The notes under the pieces are model-generated. The model did not search any database and was not told the origin of the DNA. It was given only the letters and a program-made list of their open reading frames with translations. Source: Petunia secreta (Eukaryota > Streptophyta > Magnoliopsida > Solanales > Solanaceae). From it: 64,000 nucleotides of DNA. A program made the position numbers and the translations under genes. Shown one piece after another: positions 52,083-64,000 of this stretch; positions within the stretch are counted from its first letter, which is position 1; each line of letters opens with the position of its first letter. Location of the stretch: NCBI GenBank assembly GCA_029990175.1, contig JARKIP010000011.1:2728001-2792000 (forward strand). Reading direction: 5' to 3'.

Positions 52083-54413
52083 TGACACGACCCGGAATCT
52101 GGCTAGGCCGTGCGAGCACCCGACATCCTGCCCTAGACCCTAGGGTGAACCCTTAACAGTTAAATTAGGAAAATAAATATAATTCAATTAATAAATAAGA
52201 AAAAAACTTACAAAAAGCACAGACATACTGTTACCTCTAAGCTGCAAAAAAGAAATTACAGCTGACTACTCGACATACTAGGTTTAGGGCTATCCAGACT
52301 AGACATCTAAGAGTACAAAAGAAGACAGATACCTCCTGAAGGGAGCAAAATACAACTGAAATAAACATAAAACTGGTGACCATCCTGAATAAAAGCTGGC
52401 TCACCCTGATAGCTGAAGTCGTCTTCGCTCCTTCAAAATATGGAAAATTCAATCCTGGAGCGAACTTGCCGAAACGAAATAGATTGACAAGAAACAAATA
52501 ATAAACAAGGGTGAGTCAAAAGGACTCAATAAGTGGGGCAGACTAGCTACCTCAAAGAATAGGATAGCTAGCTAGGGAGAAAAGAAACAAATAAACCAAA
52601 TTCCTCTTATTTAAATTATAAAAAGGTAGAGCCAGATAATAACTGGAAACACGTATGGAACCATAAATTCATAAACAACTAGGGACATAAGATAGGCAGA
52701 ACATATAGGTATTCTGAACATATTACCAGTCAGAAATACATGAAACATACACAACACATTGCACTATAATCAGAAAATACACAGCAACCGGTGCAATGAA
52801 ATGGAATGAATGCAGCATGATGCAATGGGGGTCATATGTGCAGGTGATCCCGTCCCGAAGCGGAATACTCTTGCATTCGAGGGGAATACAATATAGTAAC
52901 CAGAGGCGGCATACTCCTGCACTCTCCTGGGGCGGAATACTCCTGCATCCAATATAATATAAACCAGAGGCAGAATACTCTTGCACCCGATATGATATAA
53001 ACCAGAGGCGGAATACTCCTGCACTCTCCTGGGGCGGAATACTCTTTCACCCGATATGATATAAACCAGAAAAAATAATTCATATGAATGCAATATGATG
53101 CAATAATAACTCTTCACTGACACGGGACTCTCATCGACAGCCGGGAAGTATATGCCAACTCACAGACATAGTACAATGCTCAGATCCTCAATGGAATACC
53201 AACGACATGACATAACATATAATATACAGTGTAAATCCAAAGCTAAGGCGTAATGAGTATGCCTATCGGCGGCTACACACGTAAGGAACACGTGGTAGAA
53301 TATCCACAAGGCCAAGGACCTCCAAAGAAATGGATACAAACACTTACCTTATTTCTAATTGTTACTCAACAACCGCTTAATCCTTTGGATTCATTGCAAA
53401 ACGATCTTACTTATTCAATAAGCAGAAAATATATCAAATTAGGCTAAAGGCTTCATTCCCTACATCTTAGGGCAATCCGGTTAGGAACCTGATACTCTAT
53501 TCGCATATGTAATATGTAGGTCAGGTCTATGTACAGGGTTAAAAGTCACATAACTAAACCCTAAATAAATTACATTTATGGCTTGCCCATAATTCTCTGA
53601 GTATAAATATATAATCAATTCCATTATCGGGGTCCAATTAACCCTTAAAATTTATCAACTGAACTTCTTAAAATGATGTCTAATATCCCAATTTCTACTC
53701 TTAAAATATATTCAAACATGCGTAATAAACTGACATAATGGATTAACACCATTACCTTGATGTTTCGGGGTAAAAATTCTATTTTTTTCCTTCTCTTTTT
53801 CCTTTCTTTTCTCATTTTCTGATATTTTTCTCTTTCACTTCGTTCTCTCTCTGTTTCGTTTTGCTTCTGTTCGTCCTAAGCTTTAAAAGCTAAGGACTCC
53901 CACCGCCTTAATTTCTTTTCCTTTCATTTTCCTTTTTTTTTTAATTTTCTTTTCGTCACTACGAAATTCAATATATTTCCAAATTTTGCATACAAGTTAT
54001 ACAAAATTTGTGACGTACTCGTTAAGGCGGATCTCAAATCGGATTTTCCGAAACTCGCGATGCGAATTAAACGGAAAAAGATCAAATTATTAATTGTCGA
54101 CATTTTAGTTGAAACTATCCGAACGACCTCGAAATTCACTTCCAAAAATTCGTATAGGTCAAACATTATTATACGAACCTAACAGCGCTTTCAGATTTCG
54201 AATCGGAGCTCATTCACCGAAATCGAGCTCGAAAATCTCTTTTTAATATTTACCGACAATGGAAACTGAAACCTTCTTCCAATACCTAACAAACGAAGTC
54301 CATTAAGCTCAAATTTTACTAAGAAGTCCTAATGGACCTTACGAAGATTTTAAAACTGTCAGCACGTCAATTGGAGTCCTAACTCCCTAAACGACTACCT
54401 AAGGTCGTTTGAC
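52083..54413 (-). mobile_element. 5' LTR (about 2.3 kb) of the second Tekay/Del-like element
   Basis: It starts TGACACGACC as in the two other LTRs of this family and aligns with them to about 54413 (GGTCGTTTGA). The exact right end is uncertain by a few bases. It is clearly more diverged from the first copy's LTRs than those are from each other, and it carries a different internal minisatellite. Confidence 0.75.
52898..53073. repeat. GGCGGAATACTCCTGCA-type minisatellite in the third LTR
   Basis: AAACCAGAGGC-led units start at about 52898, 52961, 52998 and 53062, with embedded repeats of GGCGGAATACTCCTGCA. It occupies about the place where the other two LTRs have 35-bp and 54-bp arrays. Only one 54-bp-type unit remains, at about 53105-53155. 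Confidence 0.75.
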
Positions 54414-54795
54414 ACAATAATGCCAAATTTGACTGAATTGCAAAATAATAATACAAACTAACATAAAAAGCACAACAAGACCTGAATTTTAAACATGAAT
54501 AATGACAAACCGTCATTATTTCAAATACCAGTAACAATATAAAGAAAAACATAGAACATACTGAAAAAGGAATCCCCTATATAAAATGCACCCATCTTGA
54601 TACAAATTGAACACAAATTTTCATCATGACTGCAATTACAAATTCTGATAATAGACAGAAATTATGCCAGATTGCCATAATTACACCAAAATAAAAGGCA
54701 CTGATTGTATGTGTCAATTCAAAGAGAAATAGATAACAATGAAAACACAATTGCACTTAAAGCTTCAGCCTATACATCAAATTATTATGCTTTCA
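54414..54795. other. Unassigned 380-bp AT-rich stretch
   Basis: I see no gene, terminal repeat or recognisable element fragment here. Confidence 0.3.
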
Positions 54796-56290
54796 TTAAT
54801 TATCGCCGACCATCTCTGGTGGTGTTTCACAGTTGGATTGAGCCTTCCACTTTCCTTGCGCCCACAGCTGTGCAGCAAATAGCTTCCGAAAAATCTTAAT
54901 TTTCTCATAGGTATAGTTGTTCTCTGTCTCACTCCCAAGCAATATATTCTTCGCATTTAAAACCAAATATGTGCCAGTGTTATTTCTACACATATTACAC
55001 AGAAAGAAAATACAAAAACTAGTTAAAAGAAAAAGGAACCAAGAGGCAGAAAAACTGAAAAAACAAACCCAATCATATTTACTTCAGCCGCATAAAGAGG
55101 AAAAAAAGTATCATATTACTCACAAGAATGGAGTTTTGTTCGTTTACTCCCAAATAGCTTCAAATTCTTTGAAATTATATTCGGACGAGAACAACAGATG
55201 CACCTCCGCAAATTCAACATGCGCAAGCAGTTTTGGAAGACAACAGACATACATTGAAACAACAGCAACTGCATATTGCGCATCATCTCCCAGTAATGGA
55301 TCATAAACATGAATCTTCTTCTCGTGAAAATCCAGCTTAAGTAACAAGTAATGGCTAATATGTGAATCACCTTGTGCAAAAAAATCCTAGCATAGAAAAA
55401 GCACTTCATCGACAAACCCCCAAGTATCAGCCAATTACTTTCCTTCCTCAGTCTCCCGAATCCTTTCATTATCCATATCATCACCGTAACTCATGTCTAA
55501 GATAGAGAAATTCGTATCGTATATTAAGTTTGTTATGGAATATGGCAATGCAACAATATGGTAACAGGAAGACTTCCTCAAGTAATACAGAGATATGTCA
55601 ACATGCTACATCGAAAAAAATAATACAAATATAAATATTTCAAGATTGATTCAATTAAACAGATTTATACAAGAAAACCAAAAGTATTTACACAATACCT
55701 CCCAATTACAGGGATAACTCGAGTCTATGTACTCTAGAAACCACTGCTTTATAGGTCAAAATGTATCAAGCATGTACTTATTCTTGTCGTAAGGGTTGGT
55801 TTTCAAGTACACACCATCACGTTTCCTAATAAGAAACACAACAAACAGAATAATGCTATAAATGTGCATATGTTCATAAATACAGACAAAAACAAAAAAA
55901 CTAAAAGAAACAAAGAAATAAAGCACTTACTGACATTTTACCAGAGCCTTGTATGTACCCAACCAAGCCTCCAACTCTTTGGGAAAATCAAATATGTCTC
56001 CATGAAGTATGCATATACGAACATAATTTTTTTGCCATTTCTTTGAAGTACCATCACTACTATTTCCCACATCAGTATTAAATGTAGGTTTCAACCATTG
56101 GCTTGGAGTCCTTGAAAAAGCGGTGACACTGTTAGCTGGAACCAATTGTATCTTTGATGGCTTGTCCACAATCTCCTGCTCACCGTACGTCGTCTCCGCC
56201 TCAACCTCTGTTTTCTTAACATCCAAACTTGTTGTACCTGTTACTAAAATTTCTACCACAGGACTGTAAGATGGAAGCATCTTCTAGTCT
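54796..56290 (-). pseudogene. Ulp1-like cysteine peptidase relic
   Basis: Read on the minus strand from 56290, an acidic, Ser/Thr-rich piece (56280-55927) is followed by pieces of a folded domain. Around 55370-55300 the sequence HYLLLKLDFHEKKIHVYDPL matches the His...Asp part of the Ulp1 (SUMO-protease, C48) fold as seen in plant transposon-linked families. Near 54980, GTYLVLNAKNILLG and further on FRKLFAAQLWAQGK resemble the end of that domain. The expected catalytic DCG reads NTG, and stops and frame changes separate the pieces, so no active enzyme is possible. It may be a capture carried by a Mutator-like or CACTA element, or a dead host gene. No terminal repeats are visible. Confidence 0.4.
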
Positions 56291-56554
56291 TTCTATTGGG
56301 TGGACTTACTTCCTTTACTGCTACACATCGGCGATACCTTTTTACCTTTCTAAACTGTGATCTTCTTTGAATAAATAGAAATAGGAATCTCCGATGGCTT
56401 TTCCACCATCTCATGCTCACGAGTCACGATCTTTCTATTTGTTGGATTTACTTTGTGTAGTTCCATACATCGGTGATCCTTTTTTTGGTTTCTCAACTTT
56501 GGTCTTCTTTGAAGGAATACCTACACCAATATCCAATGGCTTTTCCAAGTCACC
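56290..56554 (-). repeat. Imperfect duplication beside the Ulp1-like relic
   Basis: A piece of about 160 bp beginning near 56290 (TTCTATTGGGTGGACTTACT) is repeated in diverged form from about 56432 (TTCTATTTGTTGGATTTACT). Both include the phrase CGATGGC/CAATGGC-TTTTCCA. It probably belongs to the same broken gene. Confidence 0.5.
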
Positions 56555-56564
56555 TGTTGACAAT

Positions 56565-57363
56565 GGAGAGAGTCAGAAGAAGGAAGCTGCTCTCATGGCA
56601 ACCGATGGAGAAGAAGCCGCTCACTCAGCTAAGGTATGTCTCTCTGAACTAAAGAAAATTTGCATACATCCTCACCTGACAATCAGATACTGATAATAGC
56701 CACTTTAATTGAGGGTTATGAAAAGGTAAAGTCTAGGAAAGATAACCTGCTGATGTTGTGTTTAACTTAAAAAATAGATGCAAGAACCTTGAAGAAGCAA
56801 ATGCTGAACTTGAAGAAATTAATGCTTCCTTCAAGGGACAGGCTCTTGTATCTAACTCTAAGATCTCAGAACTTGAACTTGAATTAAATAAGATGAAGAA
56901 TGCAAATGGTAAGCAACTGATCAGTGAGGTTCAAACTTTTCTCGAGAATGAACTTAAAGGAACAAATGAGATTCTTTGTCAGAAAACTGAAAAGAAAAGA
57001 GTTCTTAGAGAAAAGGTTGAAAAAGCTGACTATGAGCTTACCAGATTAACTAAATGGAACAAATCTTCAGAAACGATGAATTGGGTTCTTGAAAACCTGG
57101 TCAAAGGAATGAAAGGTCTGGGTTTTAGGAAACCACTGCCTCCTTACAATTCCAAAAGCAAATATGTAGGTCTGTCTTGCAACATGCTTTGCACCTTCTG
57201 TGGTAATACATGTCACTTGAAAGAAAATTGCAAGAAAATGAGTAAGGCTAAAACTAAGAACAAGAAATTTGCTCTACCTGATTGGGCTAAGAAGGACTTA
57301 ATTCATCCATTCTCTCATAAGAAGGGACCCAAGCTTGTATTGATTCCTAAATCTAATCCTTGA
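56565..57363 (+). pseudogene. Sirevirus gag, C-terminal half (second copy)
   Basis: It aligns with 34915-35711 of the intact gag: the ALMATDGEEAAHSAKVCLSE region, the coiled coil, and the second zinc knuckle (CTFCGNTCHLKENC, in which Gly of the usual G-H pair is replaced by Cys). A frameshift near 56690 and a small deletion near 56755 separate the pieces. It ends in TGA at 57361, and TTTTACAG follows before GCTGGAGT, as in the intact copy. Confidence 0.8.
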
Positions 57364-57375
57364 TCTGTTTTACAG

Positions 57376-60300
57376 GCTGGAGTGAGAGTGAACAACCCAA
57401 GCTGGATTCTAGACAGTGGGTGTTCAAGGCTTATGATAGGAGAAATTTTCTCTCACTCGCAGCATTTCAAAGAGGCAGTGTAGCCTTTGGAGGAGGAAAG
57501 AGTGGTCAGATTGTTGGCATAGGAAAAGTTGAGGATCACTAGATCATGCTATTGAAAATGTATATTGTGTTTATGGTCTCAGACATAACCTACTAACCAT
57601 CTCTCAACTATGTGACAGAGGAAATGAATTTATCTTCTCATCTGCGGGATGCACTGTGAAGAACCTACAGAGTGGAGAAGTGGTCATGGTAGGAAAAAGG
57701 GTGAACAATGTATACAAGGCGTCGTTGGGATCACTTCCTGAAAACAATTTGACTTGTCTGAATGTTTAAGAGAGTGACTCACAACTGTTGCACAAAAGGT
57801 TGGGACATCCTAGTCTTTCTCATCTCAACAAGCTTGTATCGAATGAGCTTGTTCATGGTTTGCCTACTAAGAAGTTCGAAGACATTAAGATGTGCGATGC
57901 TTGTGTCAGGGGAAAACATGGAAGATTATCCTTTAAGTCGAAGAAAGTGGTCAGTACCTTAAAACTACTTGAGTTGATACATATGGACCTATGTGGATCG
58001 ATGAGGGTCAGACGCAGAGGAAGAAAGAGGTTTGTGCTCGTGATAGTTGATGACTATTCAAGATACACTTGGACCCTGTTCCTTGCCTCCAAGGATGAAG
58101 CCTTCCACAGCTTCAGAGAGTGGGCTGGTATTGTGCAAAAAAGGTTAAGTCTGGAGCTGATAAGCATTAGATCTGGCCATCACACAGAATTTGAGAATGC
58201 AAAATTTTCTGAGTGCTATGTTAAGAATAGCATTGACCATAATTTCTCTACACCAAGAACTCCACAACAAAATGAAGTCATTGAAAGGAAGAGCAAATCC
58301 CTGGAGGATATGGCAAGAACCATGTTGTTGTCTAGTGGTCTAGCAAAAAACTTCTGGGCTGAAGCAGTGAACACAGCAGGCTACCTATTAAACAGATGAT
58401 CTATAAGAGCAATCCTCAACAAAACTCCGTATGAGCTGCTTAGAGAAAGGAAGCCCAATATTGCTCACTTGAGACCATTTGGATGCAAATGTTTTGTACA
58501 CAATAATGAAAAAGAGCTTCTTGGGAAGTTTGAGGCAAGAAGTTATGAAGCTATCTTACTGGGATACTCTACTCAAAGCAAGGCATGTAAAATATTCAAC
58601 AAAAGAACTCAAACTGTGGAGGAGAGCATGCATGTAGTATTTGATGAGTCAGACAAGGTAGCGGCTGAGAAGGAAGGAGATGATCAAGCTATAGGTCTTG
58701 CTCGAGAAGACACTGATGAAGGCACAGAGAATCTAGAGGAAAAGGAAGAACCCAGTGAAGCAAATAAAGAACTGACTCAGGGGGAACAAGGAGTCAACAT
58801 GTCAGGGGAACATCTGATTAAGATGACGAACAAAGTGAAGAGGAAGGACTCAATAACAATGCAGCAACAGGTTCTTCTCATCAAATTCAACCAAGACCCT
58901 GGAAACATCAGAGCTCACATCCTTGAAAATATGCTATCTGAACTGGACATAAGGATTATGACCAGGTCTGCCTTGAAAAGATTCTATGCATTCTTTGCCT
59001 TCCTATCTGCTATAGAACCAAAGAATGTCCAAGAAGCCCTTGAGAACCCAGAATGGGTGATAGCAATGAAGGAGGAACGACACCAATTTGAAAGGAGCAA
59101 AGTATGGCACTTAGTTCGTAGATCGAAGGAAAAATCAATTATTGGAACTAAGTGGGTGTTCAGAAACAAACTAGATGAACATGGCATAGTTACCAGGAAC
59201 AAAGCCAGGTTGATAGTTCAAGGTTACAGCCAAGAAGAAGGAATTGATTATGATGAAGCCTTTGCACTTTTGGCTAGAATGGAGGCTATAAGAATGCTGA
59301 TTGCCTTGCTACCTACATTGAATTCACATTGTATCATATGGATGTGAAAAGTGCATTCTTAAATTTCTATCTAAATGAGGAAGTATATGTCATACAGCCT
59401 CCTGGGTTCGTAAACAGTGACTTTCCAGATCATGTCTATAAATTGGACAAGACCCTCTATGGGTTGAAGCAAGCCCCCAGAGCTTGGTATGAGAGGTTGT
59501 AAGACTTTCTGCTAAAGAATGGTTTCTCAAGGGGGAAGAATTAAAAATACTATGTTCTTGAAGAAAAAGGAAAAAGATCTATTGTTCGTACAAGTGTACG
59601 TTGATGACATCATTTTTTGTGCAACTGATGAAAAATTGTGCAAGGAATATACTGACTTGATGGATAGTGAGTTCGAAATGAGCATGATGGGAGAACTGAA
59701 TTTCTTCTTGGGATTGCAGATCAAACAAACCCCTGAAGGAATAATGATTCATCATCATAAGTATATCAAGGAGCTGCTGAAGAAGTTTGACATGGAAGGA
59801 GCTAAGGAAATGACTACTCATGTCTCTCCGAACAAAGCTGGATATGGACGAACTCGGTCCTTCCACAAATGAGACCAAGTATAGAGAAATCATTGGTTCT
59901 CTCCTATATCTTACTGCCAATCGTCCAAATATCATCTACAGTGTTCGACTCTGTGCTATATTTCAATCTAAATCCGAAGAATCTCACCTAACTATTGTCA
60001 AGAGAATATTGAGATATTTGAAAGGGACTACTCAAAACTTATGTCTATGGTACCCCGGGGTGGTACATTTGAGTTAATGGGTTTTGCAGATGCAGATTAT
60101 GCAGGGCATCTGGTGGATAGAAAGAGCTTTTCAGGGATGGTTCATTTCCTTGGTCCCTGTCTGGTTTCTTGGGCTATAAAGAAGCAGAAATCAATAGCTC
60201 TTTCCACTGTTAAGGCTGAGTTGTTGCTGCTGCATCTTGTTGTTCTCAGCTGCTGTGGATTAAACAACAACTGGAGGACTTTGGAATTAAATATGGAGCT

Positions 60301-60543
60301 GTGCCTATTTTCTGTGACAATACAATCGTTGTGAACATTGCCAAGAACCTAGTCCAACACAAGAGAACCAAGCATATTGATATTAGACATTATTTCTTGA
60401 GAGATAATGTAGAAAAAGGTCTAATAACTATGAATTCATGCAGGACTAAAGATCAAATTGCTGACATCTTCACCAAGGCTTTGAACAAAGTGCAGTTTGA
60501 GAGGAACAGGTTGGAGTTGGGGATGACCAAAATACATGGATGA
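57376..60543 (+). pseudogene. Sirevirus pol (second copy, many breaks)
   Basis: All four domains can be followed: protease (LDSG region, with the following residues shifted), HHCC region, integrase, reverse transcriptase (YVDDI present) and RNase H. Breaks include a stop at 57540, TAA near 57767, TGA at 58397, frameshifts near 59325, 59545 and 59830, TAA near 59500, and a frameshift near 60225 in RNase H. In the integrase core the second Asp motif reads RSGHHTEF in place of RSDHGTEF, so a catalytic residue is lost. It ends at the same TKIHG as the intact copy. Confidence 0.85.
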
Positions 60544-61114
60544 CCCAGCACCTAATTCCCAAGATTTTGATTAGTTAAGTGTTCTCTTATTCTGTTTTTT
60601 AATTTTGTTACTATAGTCCAGTCTAAAATTATATTGTTGTAACTATACATGTTTAACTAAGTCTACAGTGTATTATCTAATGAGTTCCCACTAAAGAGCC
60701 TACTAAGTAAAAGGAGGAACCAGGAACATAACAACGAATCATGTTCAGGTACGACTATGTGGCTATTTTTGTTAAGTACACATGACTGAATCTTAATTGT
60801 TCTAGGCATGCATCACAAAATTTCCTTATATGTGTAACCGCCCTATATTCTTGGACACATTTCTTATCAGTTACATGTTTAAAATTCAAACCTACCCTAC
60901 TTGACATATAAGCTTTAATGAAAATCCCTCCATAACCGTCACATCATCTGATTTTCTGGTTCCCCAAACACTCAAAAGTTGTTCTGCTTTATCCGCCATC
61001 ATTACAAACCTTTCCCAATATTCCTTATAACAAATCTCTCTCTATACTTCTCTCTTCACAAATCCTCAAAAAACAAAAACACTTCCTCTCCAAAAATTTC
61101 CCAAATTTCCCACC
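60544..61114 (+). other. pol to env-like intergenic region, second copy
   Basis: Non-coding, about 570 bp, the counterpart of 38882-39527. The strong splice-acceptor-like tract of the intact copy is not preserved here. Confidence 0.5.
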
Positions 61115-63071
61115 ATGTCTCAAGCTTAATCTTCGTCAACTTCACCCACAAAGACATCAGAAACTCAAACCTCTCAGAAACATTTAAAGAAAACTAAAGC
61201 TAGTTCTACTACTTTGGCTGAAAGAGTCGTAAAAGCTAGGGAAATTTTTTAGAAGAGGGTTGGAAAGAAAGCACCCAAGAAATCTACTCCGAAATCAACT
61301 GCTCTGACTGTTTCATCTACTGTCATCGATTCACAATCTGCAGAGGTAAGACTTGACTTGACTCAGACTAGTACTACTGTTCTTGAATCTGTTGTAAACC
61401 CTGGGAAGTTGAATACAGAAACCTTAGTAACAGGAATGAATGAGATTGTAAACTCTGTTAGTGTAATAGAGTCAGGTAGTGAAATGGATAGGGGAAGGAG
61501 TTAGAGAAGAAGGAAGAAGATCTTAAAATAAAAACTGTTTAATCTAGGGTAGAAGGTGATGTCAGTGACATGGCTCTACGCATAGCTAATGTAGGTGCGA
61601 TGAAAACTGTGCTTGAAAAGCTGAATGTTGAAGAGGTGGTAGAATCTCTAAAGGACCCGGTCGACAAACCTAGTTTGGAGGTTGTTCCCTCAGAGAAAGG
61701 GTGTATAAGGGAAGAGGTGACTGGTCTAATTGGTGGTGGACCAAGTTCTGCTGAAGTTGGCAAGGAAACTGAGAAAGAACCTGTTATTTCCTCAGTTCCT
61801 ATGGCAACTAATGATGCAGAACTAGAATGGACAGATTTTGAACCTAAAAAGAAAGAGGAGGTAGTGAAAGAAAATGTGGAGCCTAGGAAGTCTAAGGAAA
61901 TCCCAAAGAAAAATGTCAAAAGAAAGTTTGGAGAAGAAGATGTGAAGATAGAAGAAGAGGAAGAAGAGGAGGCAATAGTTGTGAGTGAAACAAAACCAAA
62001 GAAGGAGAAGAAAAGAAGGTTGATGAAAGGGCGAAAGGATATAGGAAAAAATAAATTGGTAGATGAGAGGGATGATGAGAAAGATTCAAAGTCTGAATCA
62101 GAGAGTGTGCAGGAGACTGTGATTCCTAGAAAAGTGGCTACAAGGTCAGCACTTAAACAACAAATAGCAACTCTTGACAAATTTATTGAACAGAAGAATG
62201 TGACTAAAGAGGCAGAGAAGAAAAAACAACCCCTTGGTGGCAAAGAAAGCAGTGCTGAGGATGGGGACTTTGTGGACACAGATGACTCAGCTTTTGAAAC
62301 TTCGGAGGACTCAAAGAAGAATAAAGAAAAAGAGAAGAAGTAGAGATGGGTGCCTTCTTTGCCAAGCATCAAGTGCTGCCTCGGAGTGTATGGTGTAATC
62401 TGGATGAGCCCAGTATAAGACCTTTGGTTGAGAAGGTAAATTCCCAGGGGTGGACCAAGCTGTTTTCTAGAGAGGGAAGATGCCTGTTTGCAGGACAAGT
62501 GAGGGAGTTTTATGTGAAGTGCAGTGTAGCTGGGAGGAGAGTATACTCTAAGGTGGAGGTATTGAAATTGAATTTAGGAGAGAAGAATTAGGAATGATCC
62601 TAGATGTACCTGCTGAGGGTTATTGCAGGTATTTGAAGTTGAAGTGGCCCAAGAGAACAGATGGGGTTACTCCTCTAGAGGTAACCAAGAATTTCTCTAG
62701 TAATCAAGACTCAGGAAGGAGAAAGGTGGAGAAAAAAGAGATGGAGCCTGCTCATCAGTTACTCTTTGAGTTTGTGCACAGGTTCTTGTTGCCAAGAGGT
62801 GAAAGAAACAGTGAGGCTTGTGCACTTGATCCGACATACATGGATCTGCAGGATAGAGGTGTGAAAATCAACCTGCCTGGGCTGATTATAAGGCATACTA
62901 AGAGGATTGCAGATACTGACAAGAAGGGTCATTCTCTTGTGCATTCCTACATATTGCAGCAGGTATTTGAGCACTTTGGAGTGCCTCTCAAGAATGGGAA
63001 GAAGGCTACTCATAATTAGATGTTTGGCAAGCATTTCTTGAAGACATGTGACTTCTTCAAGGAAAAGAGAG
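61115..63071 (+). pseudogene. Sirevirus env-like gene (second copy, stops and truncated)
   Basis: ATG at 61115 corresponds to 39528 of the intact copy, but the fifth codon is TAA. Further stops lie near 61251, 61502, 61540, 62341 and 63017, with a frame change near 62590. The conserved part is still clear (FFAKHQVLPR, DVPAEGYCRYLKLKWPKR, HQLLFEFVHRFLLPRGERN). The C-terminal coiled coil is cut off at 63071 by an inserted LTR. It cannot be expressed as a full protein. Confidence 0.8.
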
Positions 63072-63953
63072 TGTTATACTCTAAGCACCTCCTATGGATA
63101 CTAGAAGGGGGGTTGAATAGTGTCCTCTGATTTTCGCAGAAGAACCTGGCTCTTAATCGCAAGAACCCTATTCTTCAATTATTGCCTCCACGAAAAATAC
63201 AAACACCAACTGAAAATAGCAATCTCAAAGATACAATATTTTTACGTGGAAAACTCCTTGCTCGAGGGAGAAAAACCACGACCCACACTCTGGGATTTTG
63301 AAATAACTTCACTAACACAAAGAGAAAGTTTTAGATTACAAACTCTATAACCAAGGGGCTACACTCTAGACCCTAATCACTCAACAAAGCTAAAGTCTAG
63401 CTTTACAAAGTAATCACTCAATGTTCACCTATTACAATGGCTTCTAATATAAGCAGATAGGTAATACAATCAACCAGTGAAAACTATAATCAAGAACCTA
63501 AAATAATTCACTTCTTTTGCTCTTGGTTCTTCAATGGTTTTCTTCAACAGTTATGTCACTTTAAGAGTTATCGAAATCGAATTATGTTTGCTCTTGACTC
63601 TCGTGGTGAATAACTGAGATCAGCTGTCTCAATTACTTTTTTTATATGAGCTTTGTAACTCTAGCAGTGTTTCACTAGGAAACCTCGTAAACATAGCAAG
63701 TCCATATTTCCCTGTGATACTTTCCTTGTTCAGCACTGACTCTTGTTCATACTTTAATGAGACAGCCCCGACACAATTTCTTTTAGCTGACTAGGATGCG
63801 TATAAATTTACGCGCTACTACTCCTAGTTCTGCATGGATTTTGCATTCCACAAAATCTTTTTCGATCAATCGTGCCCTTCTCACCAAGGACTATGTTCTT
63901 CTACAAATCACTAAGTCCTTCGTTTGTCATTCATCAAAACATCCAGCTCAAAA
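63072..63953 (-). mobile_element. LTR (about 882 bp) of a third, minus-strand Sirevirus
   Basis: The plus strand starts TGTTATACTCTAAGCACCTC, the reverse complement of the Sirevirus LTR end. It carries the same GGACACTA/TAGTGTCC stem (here at about 63101-63129, with one mismatch) and ends CCAGCTCAAAA. On the element strand it should start TG but reads TT. A polypurine tract follows at 63954, so this is the 3' LTR of an element extending right of the window. The insertion interrupts the env-like gene of the second copy; the target duplication would be GAGAG (63067-63071). Confidence 0.85.
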
Positions 63954-64000
63954 AATTCCCCCTTTTTGATGACGACAAACAAATGTTGCCTAAGAACCTG
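63954..64000 (-). mobile_element. 3' end of the third Sirevirus with polypurine tract
   Basis: The minus strand reads AAAAAGGGGGAATT (63967-63954), the Sirevirus polypurine tract, preceded by GTCGTCATC. The body continues beyond 64000. Confidence 0.8.

Larger units (their letters stand above)
56555..63071 (+). mobile_element. Second Sirevirus copy, 5'-truncated and mutated
   Basis: It is collinear with the intact copy from about its position 34910 (second half of gag) through pol and the env-like gene. The 5' LTR, PBS and first half of gag are absent. Its right side is interrupted at 63071 by another Sirevirus LTR. Confidence 0.85.

Overview
This is plant nuclear DNA, most likely from a eudicot with a repeat-rich genome. 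The family types present (a Sirevirus with an env-like gene, Ogre/Tat-type Ty3 elements, a Tekay/Del-like Ty3 element) would fit Solanaceae, but that placement is an impression and not shown by the sequence. I see no intact host gene. Almost everything is LTR retrotransposon, in nested layers whose order can be read from target-site duplications (TSDs).

Left part. Positions 1-4679 are the PBS and a giant (about 4.5 kb) LTR of a minus-strand Ogre/Tat-type element that runs off the left edge. Positions 4895-13189 are a complete but coding-dead minus-strand Ty3 element with about 2.6 kb LTRs, TSD AATGT and only a decayed gag. A probable hAT-type non-autonomous DNA transposon with a TGG-rich core lies at 13736-14736. 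Positions about 14970-22037 are the 3' half of a minus-strand Tat element: a probable LTR, an extra gene on the opposite strand (16217-19028, with its own TATA box and introns), a tRNA-like sequence, and a pol relic. A truncated LTR of a related large-LTR family follows (22038 to about 24560).

Centre. Positions 25374-51896 are one element bounded by TSD GAGGG, with two LTRs of exactly 4122 bp. Its internal region carries two different Gag genes and no pol, so it is a TR-GAG/LARD-like non-autonomous element of the Ogre/Tat type. Its first gag was split by a 10.6 kb Sirevirus (32436-43034, TSD GAACC). That Sirevirus has two 902 bp LTRs with about two differences and open gag, pol and env-like reading frames. 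The 26.5 kb unit itself sits inside a second, older copy of the Tekay/Del-like family (24561-25373 plus 51902 to about 54413).

Right part. A broken Ulp1-like peptidase gene (about 54796-56290, minus strand) is followed by a 5'-truncated, mutated second Sirevirus copy (56555-63071). Its env-like gene is cut by the LTR of a third, oppositely oriented Sirevirus that continues past the right edge.

How the parts work together. Only the 32436-43034 Sirevirus looks potentially autonomous. The GAGGG element could make Gag but would need reverse transcriptase and integrase from a relative. All counts of LTR differences were made by eye.
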